Below the pieces are notes generated by a model. The model ran no database searches, was not told where the DNA came from, and was given only the letters and a program-made list of their open reading frames with translations. Position numbers and translations under genes: made by a program. DNA of 14,326 nucleotides from Smittium culicis (taxonomy: Eukaryota > Kickxellomycota > Harpellomycetes > Harpellales > Legeriomycetaceae): contig LSSN01001793.1 of the NCBI GenBank assembly GCA_001970855.1, positions 1-14,326 on the forward strand, read 5' to 3'. Positions 7,318 to 14,326 of the stretch are shown here, one piece after another (the stretch's first letter is position 1; each line of letters starts with the position of its first letter).

Positions 7318-9497
7318 GTTGAAGTTAATTTTATATGTGTTTATATATGTGAATTTTTGTTTTTATTATTAAAAATTAAATTAATTTAATTTTCTTTTTG
7401 GGGTAGTGTAAAGTATTTGGGTATAAATTTTGTAATTATATTTCTTAATTTACCAAAGTATACGAGTCTATACAAATAAGTATAGTTCAATATATGACTA
7501 GGTGAATTTATAAAATAAAAAAAGAATATTAATTCATTAAAAGCTCATCTATGTGTGATATACAATTCTGTTAATATAAAAATTTATAACAAATAAACGT
7601 TTTTTACTAAAATCTCATAAAAAAGGCCACGGAATATATTAATGAATCGATAGAGTTTAATGAACAAATGCGTGATTATTAAAGTTAGAGTGTAGTGTAT
7701 GCAAAAAAAAAAAGTATATCATAAATCTTTAATAAATACTATTTTTTTTCCCTGCAATATACATGAGGCTACAGGTATAAATTAGAATTCGAATAAAAAA
7801 ACTGTAAATGTCATAAAATTTAAAAGATAAATGAAATGAAAACAAAAAATTGATAGCTAGATTCGTTTTTATACATATAAATATGGTTTTGAGAATTTTT
7901 TTGTAAGAAACGAATAAGATTGAGAAAAGGCGATTTTTATTAGATTTTTTTCTGATGAACATAAGTTCTTGGGTAATTAGGTGCTAGTTAAATATCAATA
8001 TAGTGATTTCTGAATTTTTGTAGATTAAATAATGAATAATGAAAAAAAAAAAAAACTCAAGTATGAAGGGATGTAAAAAAAAAAATAGGGAATATGGTTA
8101 ATACGAATTATGGTGAGAATAAAAAAAAAAAGTACCAGGAGGTTAAATTTCTTATGGAAAAAAAAATAAACAGGCTTGAGTTTTAGTCTTTATATGCATT
8201 TGAGTTGATGAGTCTAACATTGAATTTTTTATTATTACTTTGCGCTGTATTATTCCATACTTTTTTTTTTGGATATTTTATAACTATAAATAAAAATTAA
8301 TATGTTTTATTCCATTATTTTAGCAAACATTATTCAAATATATGATCTTTATGTGTTTTTAATTGTGATTTTAGATATGCTTATAGTTTCAAAAAGTTTT
8401 TGTTTATTAAATATTTTTTTTGGTACGATGCTGTACAAATATGGTAGAATTATGATGATAATAAAACATATACTTGTTTTTTTGCTATTCAGTTGCAGAA
8501 ATTTAGACAAGAAAATGGGCATGTTTTATTTTTATAGTACATCTATAAATAAAACACATCTGAATTAATATTATTTGCTTTTTATAACTTTTGAAAATAT
8601 CTATTTTTTTTTTTTGGGACCTTTGCTAGAATCATGTTAAATAGATATATGGAAACTGATTAGAGTGTTTGAGAATATTTAAATGTGTATATAAATATGC
8701 AGTTTTTTCTTATCTAAATATTTATCAGCTGTGGTTCTTGTATAAAGATATACCCATACCTCCAAAAAAAACATCCAAAAGTACTTTTACAAAAAAAATT
8801 TTATTTAAAGATTAGAAAATAATATTTAGATAAAAATCATATGCTAAAAGAGTGGTATATGAAATAATATACTTTTGTTTTTGTTTTTGTACTTATAAAT
8901 ATATCTAATTGAATTTCTCAATGTATCGAACCATTTTATTTTTTATTTTTTTCTACTATTTTTTTAAAAAACACAAAGATTTTATTTAGAACCTAAAAAT
9001 TCTTTTTTTGATATGAAAAAAATACACCTATTATCATTTTGATGCTATCTTGAGTTTTCCTATTTTGAAAAAAAGAATAAAAACTGTTAAATTTGTGAGA
9101 AAAAGATCTCAATAGGGCCCAAAGACTTGTGTTAAAAAATGATATTTATCTATTTATTATTTGAGTGGGATTATGGTTATAAGACGTTTTTATTTATAAC
9201 TTTTCGCATTTGGTACTCAATAGCCGCAGCATTTGATCAAAATTACATACATAGTCGATAAGTGCTTGTTAAAAAGTTTGAAATAGAGAAAAAATTACAT
9301 AATGATAGTTTTAGTAGATTGCCTTATTTAAACGAAACCTATTTAGAAGGTCTATCAAACTTATTGTAAATAGTCAAATAAAATGTTAAGTATAGTAATG
9401 TTAAAAGGTTTAGGGGATTATACTGATAATAGAGCTTTAATTTTACTGAACTGAATTATGAAACTAAAAAAAAAATATAAAAATAGAAATAGAAGGG
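7318..9497. other. Long AT-rich intergenic region, no supportable gene
   Basis: About 2.2 kb between the 5' end of the large gene and the 3' end of the dipeptidase gene. It is dominated by A and T homopolymers, including A runs of 10-13 around 7700, 8040-8130 and T runs near 8260 and 8600. Two ATG-initiated frames exist, 7729-7962 (-) and 8302-8568 (+), encoding 77 and 88 residues made mostly of Ile, Leu, Phe, Tyr and Lys. These are what AT-rich noise produces, and neither shows a family signature. No RNA gene or repeat copy was recognised here. Confidence 0.6.
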
Positions 9498-10928
9498 TTA
9501 TTTAGCTAGAGCAGCGATTTCGGCCCAGTAAGCACCATAGAGTTTAATTCCATTGATGTAGTTATACTTGTCAACTTTTTCGTTAGTTGAGTGTGCTCCA
9601 TCATTTGCGGCGCCCATAGGCAACAGGAGGACGTTGGTTTTAAGGGCTTCTTCGAAGGTTAGAGTGACAGGGATGGAACCACCCTCTCTTGTCATTTCAG
9701 GTTCAACATTGAATACACGTTTGATGGCACGCGAGCCGGCGACAAAGTTGGGGTGGTTGGGAGAGGAGTACCACCATCTTCCAGAAGATTCTTCCCAAAC
9801 TCTCATTTTGCATTTAGAGTCTAATTTAGCAAATTCAGAGTTGATGTGGTCGATAACGAGTTTAGAGATTGTTGCAGGGTCCATGAATGGGACTGATCTG
9901 ATAGAGAATTTACCAGTTACTTTAGATGGGATAACAGTCTTGGATCCTGGATCGTAGAAGGCGCCTTCAACACCGTGGATGGAAAGCGAAGGGTATCTCC
10001 ATCTGGATTTCAAAGAGTCAGCATTTTCAGAGTGGATAACAATATCAGCTTTCAAGTCGTTGATCAAGTCGGAGTTCTGGAAGGATAAAGAGCTGTAAGT
10101 TTTGTCTTCTTCTTCGGTAAGTTCTGCTACTTGGTCGTAGATGTGGGGAATTTTGATCTTTCCGTTGATATCAACGAGATTTGAGAGTAAGTTGGTCAAA
10201 ATAGTCATTGGTTCTTGTACAACACCACCAAAGACTCCAGAATGCAAGTCGGCTTGAGGACCAGAAACTTCGAGGTGGAAATAGTTGTTGCCACGGAGAC
10301 CATAAGTCAAAGCGGGCTTGGTGGTTCCTAACCAGTAGTTGTCACTGATACAAGTGTAGTCGGTTCCCTTGAACCATTTATCGGCTTGGTCAATGATGAC
10401 TTCGTCGAGACCAATGCTGCCGCTTTCTTCCATACCTTCAAAGCAGAATTTGAGGTTAACAGGGATTTCGATATCAAGCTTTTGGTGAGCTTCAAGGCAA
10501 AGGAGCCAGCCAAGCACAGGGCCCTTATCGTCGGTGGCACCTCTTCCGACCAAGCGACCATCTTCTTCTTCAACAAGGGTAAATGGTTCGGTGTTCCAGC
10601 CATCAGATAAAAGAGCAGGTTGAACGTCGTAGTGACCGTATATGGTGATAGTTTTCTTATCCTTGTCATCTCCATACGAAGCTAAAACGACTGGTGGGAG
10701 AGGAACTTCAACGCCCTGTAGAGTTTGCATACCGAGGTCAATCATCTTGACTTGGCAGCCGAGATCTAACAAGCGCTTCTCGAGCCACTTTCCCATTTCG
10801 ACGACGTGATGACGTTTAGTATGGTCAGCACTAACACTGGGGATAGCAACAACTTCCCTCAATTGATCGATGAAGTACTTTGTGTTTTCATCAACGTATT
10901 TAAAATACTTTTCAAGCTTGGCGTCCAT
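9498..10928 (-). CDS. DUG1: Cytosolic non-specific dipeptidase, M20 family, Dug1/CNDP2 type (476 aa)
   Basis: A di-metal dipeptidase of the M20 metallopeptidase family. In yeast, Dug1 hydrolyses Cys-Gly produced during glutathione breakdown, and animal CNDP2 cleaves a wide range of dipeptides. The full length matches the family (about 475-480 aa) and no intron is needed. Catalytic-site motifs are all present: GHYDVQP (His99, Asp101), GRGATDDKGP (bridging Asp133), FEGMEESGS (general base Glu167, metal ligand Glu168), CISDNYW (Asp196), DLHSGVFGG (His229) and NDGAHSTNEK (His446). These fall within one residue of the equivalent human CNDP2 positions. The lid/dimerisation domain occupies the central part after about residue 210. 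There is no signal peptide, so the enzyme is cytosolic. Codons end in C or G far more often than in neighbouring genes, suggesting high expression. An overlapping antisense open frame is a by-product of this bias. Confidence 0.96.
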   Translation of the reverse strand: MDAKLEKYFKYVDENTKYFIDQLREVVAIPSVSADHTKRHHVVEMGKWLEKRLLDLGCQVKMIDLGMQTLQGVEVPLPPVVLASYGDDKDKKTITIYGHYDVQPALLSDGWNTEPFTLVEEEDGRLVGRGATDDKGPVLGWLLCLEAHQKLDIEIPVNLKFCFEGMEESGSIGLDEVIIDQADKWFKGTDYTCISDNYWLGTTKPALTYGLRGNNYFHLEVSGPQADLHSGVFGGVVQEPMTILTNLLSNLVDINGKIKIPHIYDQVAELTEEEDKTYSSLSFQNSDLINDLKADIVIHSENADSLKSRWRYPSLSIHGVEGAFYDPGSKTVIPSKVTGKFSIRSVPFMDPATISKLVIDHINSEFAKLDSKCKMRVWEESSGRWWYSSPNHPNFVAGSRAIKRVFNVEPEMTREGGSIPVTLTFEEALKTNVLLLPMGAANDGAHSTNEKVDKYNYINGIKLYGAYWAEIAALAK

Positions 10929-11308
10929 TGCAGTTGTTGGATAAAGTAAAGCGCGGGATTTAAATGGATTTTTAAATTAGCTGAGCTAGAAATAAGAAGA
11001 GATATTACAGTAAGACTAATATTTTTATAAGTAACAGTGATAAAAACAAGAAATTAAAAGTTTAAAAGTTGGGATTGTTAGAATTATAGAAATCGACCCA
11101 TGTTTATATAGATTTAGGCAAATTCAAGACTTGCTTATTGGCATCATACTGCTATGTTGTACAGACTATTTACTTTTGATGCCCAGTTTAATTGGAGAGC
11201 CATTTTTAGCGCTTTTGAGGGTTTTAATTATTAGTTTAGTTGAGTGTGGATATTTTATCTAGTATAGAGCCTTACTTGCGCGTGTTTATGCTGAGTGTAC
11301 TGTTTTAG
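10929..11308. other. Upstream flank of the dipeptidase gene
   Basis: It contains the presumed promoter of the minus-strand dipeptidase gene. Close to the start, the coding strand carries TTTAAA-type AT boxes and a GC-rich CCGCGC patch at about 10950-10956, followed by a pyrimidine-rich leader into the ATG. No individual element can be assigned with confidence, and there is no gene in this stretch. Confidence 0.35.
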
Positions 11309-11495
11309 CCCCTTCCCGTACAATGTTTTTAGATAGTGTGACTTAGTGATTCGTTTAATGTTTTATAGGAAATTAATTATTTGCTACAACTATTCGTCAA
11401 GCCAATAATTGAATGACTCTAGCTATCAAGTTTTTTAATTGAATTCAGTTGGCTAATTATTGAATGCCATAAGCAGTTTTACCCCTGGGAATGGG
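11309..11495 (-). mobile_element. MITE-like element copy 4, reverse orientation (187 bp)
   Basis: Read on the minus strand it begins CCCATTCCCAGGGG after an exact TTAA (11496-11499) and ends ACGGGAAGGGG before CTAA (TTAG at 11305-11308 on the plus strand). Internal blocks match the 1.4-2.4 kb copies in the same order: TAGCCAACTGAATTCAATT near the 5' end and TTAAACGAATCAC near the 3' end. The length equals that of copy 1. This distant, inverted copy shows that the family is dispersed and not just a local tandem duplication. Confidence 0.78.
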
Positions 11496-13878
11496 TTAAT
11501 AGTTGTAAGAGTACTTTTTTTCAGGTGGGTGTTTTTAATACGCGAATTCCTAATTCGAACTAATATCGACCTGTGATTTGCCAGAAATAATTCTTGGATT
11601 CTTTATACGGTATATCGGACCAATTGTGTGCTAGAAAACTCCATCACATTTTCCTAATTAGCAGCTTTTGAATTGTAAATCAATGCACTGATGTTTTATG
11701 GCTATTTAGTAAAAATCTTTTGCTGCAAAAAAGAATTCCCATGCCCTTAAAATCAATAGTTGGAGTAATTCTATAGCCTTAGAGTAATTTGCTGCTATTT
11801 ACTCTCAAGCCACCAACGCTCCATAACAATTAGTTATACATTCCCTGATAAGCTCGAAAGCTTATATATTTATTTAAACATTTTTCTTATCAGGACTTTT
11901 TGTCCCAACTTAATTAAAATCCTAGCTTTTATGATAATACTCTTCTTCCATGAGCTAGATGGAGTAGTATGATGTAATAATAAATGTATTTTTATTTGGT
12001 TTTATGCAAAGATATAATAACTGCTCTCCTTTTAATTTAAATTTATTAAATGATGCTAAAAATTAAAGTCAAGCGTATGCCTAGCAACAGTATTAAGCTT
12101 GGGAATATACAATGTTCGTGTCAATTCAATCAACGTAATGCTGCCACTGAAATACGAAATGATTATCATGGAATATTACTTGTCTAATATTTTAACATGA
12201 CTCCGTTTTTATTTTACATGTTTTCAGTTGCTATGTGATAGAAATTTCCTAGTATTCATGCTTTTTTATGGATAATGTATTATTTGGCTATTTCATTTGG
12301 CTGAACATTTTTACCATACATATATAAATTACTGACAAGTATTCTAACATCTTATTGACATGTAGATTATTCAATCTATTTCTATCTCTATTTCACGGGG
12401 TTTTTAATTATTTGGCTTAAAAGCGTGATCAAAAAGCCTCCAGCCCCCAAACCTTAAGATAGCTGAATTCAATCTTCTAACATTAATGGCACTAAAAATA
12501 TTTTCATATTTCAGTTAGTTTGTGAACTAATCTTACATGCATAATAGTTTCAAGTAAAAAGACATTAAACCCAAAAATAGAATTTCGAAAACTAGATTCA
12601 CAGACGACATCTTGCACATTATCTAATATATACTCAACCTCGAAATTTTTCTTTTACTGTTTATCAACTAAAATGCTTTAGAAACTATGCCTAATGATAA
12701 AAAATAATAATAATAACCTATAATTACTACTAACGAAAAAGATCAAGTAAAAAAAATACTACTCAGTAATAATAATATACGGATCTTTCAAATATATATA
12801 ATAAGAGAAAATATTTCCATACCTAATATTTGGAATATTTAGTTATTATATTGAAACAGAATTCTAATGATCTCTATAAATGCAATTACTTTTCAATCTT
12901 CTCAGTTTCACTGCCTTTATTAAAACTTCTTCCACATACGAAATTAGATTTGCTATTTGTTTTCATCCAAATTTCAAATGACTGAAAGTTCTTTAAAATT
13001 TTCTCCAGGTAATTCTAACATGACTTATGTAGCTAAAATATATATATCTTATTAATAGTCGAATATAATTTTTACAAAAAGACTGCCCAAAAAATAAGTT
13101 ACATATATCGCGAGTTTTTACTTGAATTTCATACGTAAAATTGTTATAGTCTATTTGAGAGCTCTACAACCAAATAAAATATATCAAAAGAGAGATAATA
13201 ACGATGAAAGGATTTTGTTTTACCTTAGCGAAAATTTGATATTAAATTTAAAGTCTTTATATTTACTATCTGTAAATTATGAGGAATTTCACTTCTACTA
13301 TGAATCCAATTAATTTTTAAAAATTATTTGGCATGTAAGAACATAAGTATTTTTAATTTCAATTTTTTTTTAAGAAACTGTGTACTATAAATTTCTATGT
13401 ATTAATGCAATCTGATTCGTAGAGTACCTTAAGCTTGAAGGCAGCATTATGCGAATAATATTATATATCATAAAAATAATGAAGCTGTTAGTAAAAAAAA
13501 TTCGCGCAAAAAATTCAAATATTTATCAAATATAACTATTGCCAATTGAGTGGCCTTTGAAAATATTACAGGCACTTACCCAATATATGAGATTCTTTAC
13601 AAAGAGATCGCTTTTATGCATAAAAAGTTACAGCGTACAAAATATCATGTTAAACCAATAACCAGTAAGTAGTGTATAGGTTTTTTTTCGCAGATAATTC
13701 TATTAGAATTAAATGAATAATATAATTCCAAAATCTTCCTCCAATAATAATATAATATTTAAAATTATATGACCAATAGTTATAATATTTTTTAAAAGCG
13801 ATTTATTCGTTCAGAATTTCCCAAATAAAAGTCAACAGTTAATTGTTGGCCCAGCTATACATCAAGATTATAATTTTT
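11496..13878. other. AT-rich intergenic region with no supportable gene
   Basis: About 2.4 kb between MITE copy 4 and the right inverted-repeat arm. The longest frame, 13122-13313 (+), starts at TTG and encodes 63 residues rich in Ile, Leu, Asn and Tyr with no family signature. A short inverted repeat lies at 11844-11894. No tRNA-like cloverleaf or other known element was recognised. Confidence 0.55.
11844..11894. repeat. Short inverted repeat CCTGATAAG ... CTTATCAGG
   Basis: Two perfect 9-bp arms (11844-11852 and 11886-11894) separated by 33 bp, immediately followed by a small GGAC-TTTTT-GTCC hairpin at 11892-11904. It could be the ends of a very small element or a chance structure. A related CCCTGATAAGG string occurs in the left inverted-repeat arm near 844. 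Confidence 0.4.
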
Positions 13879-14326
13879 TGGCCAATAACAATATATAAAT
13901 AATAAAGCAGAAAATAGTCCCCATAAGTGCAAACCAATCTATAATTAACAAAAAAGTGCTATATATGTAAAAACTTTTTACATTACGTTGACTTAATAAG
14001 CTCATTTTCTTGTGCATAACGAATACGCGCCTCGCCTTTTACTAGACGCGTCCGTGTATGGAGAATATAATGAGCATTCAATCAATTTTTTGCATCACTT
14101 TTTGTATTGTTAAATACACTAAAGTATTGCTCCCACATATTAAAATTAAAAAATTAAAAAACTTTATTTGTATCAAACCCACATACCTGAGATTATAATT
14201 ATTCTGCCCTATCAGGGGAATGTACATTAATACTAATTTAGTATGTTATAATAGGATAAGCCATATTATAAAACTCGTTATGAATATTTTTAATTGATCA
14301 GCCAATGACTTATTACTATCTTATAT
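13879..14326 (-). repeat. Right arm of the long inverted repeat, truncated by window end
   Basis: The reverse complement aligns with 734-1179 from the shared inner edge (TGGCCA at 13879-13884) to the last base of the window. Matching blocks include the GTTTTTACATATATAGCACT segment, the identical CpG-rich core at 14009-14058, the GTGGGAGCAATACTTTAGTG segment and the TCATTGGCTGAT block near the end. Because the match continues to the final base, the true outer end lies outside the window. The arm faces the left one, so the repeats are inverted around the gene-bearing interior. Confidence 0.88.

Noticed and set aside
7729..7962. 77-residue minus-strand frame rich in Phe, Ile and Lys
   Set aside because: Same reasoning: AT-driven composition, surrounded by homopolymer runs, no recognisable signature.
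8302..8568. 88-residue ATG-initiated frame with membrane-like composition
   Set aside because: Composed mainly of Ile, Leu, Phe, Tyr and Met codons expected from AT-rich DNA. It has no family motif and no splice or promoter context. Expression data would be needed to revive it.
9568..9957. Open frames inside the dipeptidase gene on other frames, including 10328-10675 and 10386-10610
   Set aside because: They overlap a strongly supported gene and arise from its codon bias. None has a family signature.
13122..13313. 63-residue plus-strand frame near the right arm
   Set aside because: Starts at TTG, has no ATG near the start, and its composition is as expected by chance in AT-rich sequence.

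Overview
The window is AT-rich nuclear DNA from a eukaryote, most probably a fungus. It carries a fungal-style class I glutaredoxin, an M20 dipeptidase of the yeast Dug1 / animal CNDP2 type, and a third gene that reads through only if two spliceosomal introns are removed (GT...AG ends, CTAAC/CTAAT branch-like sites). Long intergenic stretches full of A and T runs suggest an AT-rich, early-diverging lineage; Smittium-like Harpellales is one candidate, but the species cannot be fixed from the sequence alone. No bacterial operon structure, rRNA, tRNA or CRISPR array was seen.

Layout. Positions 1-733 hold a GC-richer block with a minus-strand open frame running off the left edge, probably part of a dispersed element. 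Positions 734-1179 are one arm of a long inverted repeat whose partner, 13879-14326, runs off the right edge; the arms enclose about 12.7 kb that holds all three host-like genes. Positions 1180-2795 contain three diverged, same-orientation copies of a 187-190 bp element with CCCTTT-type termini and TTAA-like flanks, resembling a piggyBac-type MITE. A fourth copy lies in reverse at 11309-11495.

Genes. A 99-residue glutaredoxin is at 2796-3095 (+). It converges on a large three-exon gene at 3568-7250 (-) of about 1,088 residues, which I do not recognise: it has disordered Asn/Ser-rich ends around two probably helical regions. A 476-residue cytosolic Dug1-type dipeptidase is at 9498-10928 (-), complete in one exon, with all expected metal ligands and visibly stronger codon bias than its neighbours.

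Glutaredoxin uses glutathione, and Dug1-type enzymes cleave the Cys-Gly released when glutathione is broken down. The two genes are therefore metabolically adjacent, but they are 6.4 kb apart, on opposite strands and separated by an unrelated gene, so I do not claim a functional cluster. The most interesting features are the inverted arms around host-like genes, the MITE family, the spliced orphan gene, and a CGG-N8-CCG palindrome just upstream of that gene.
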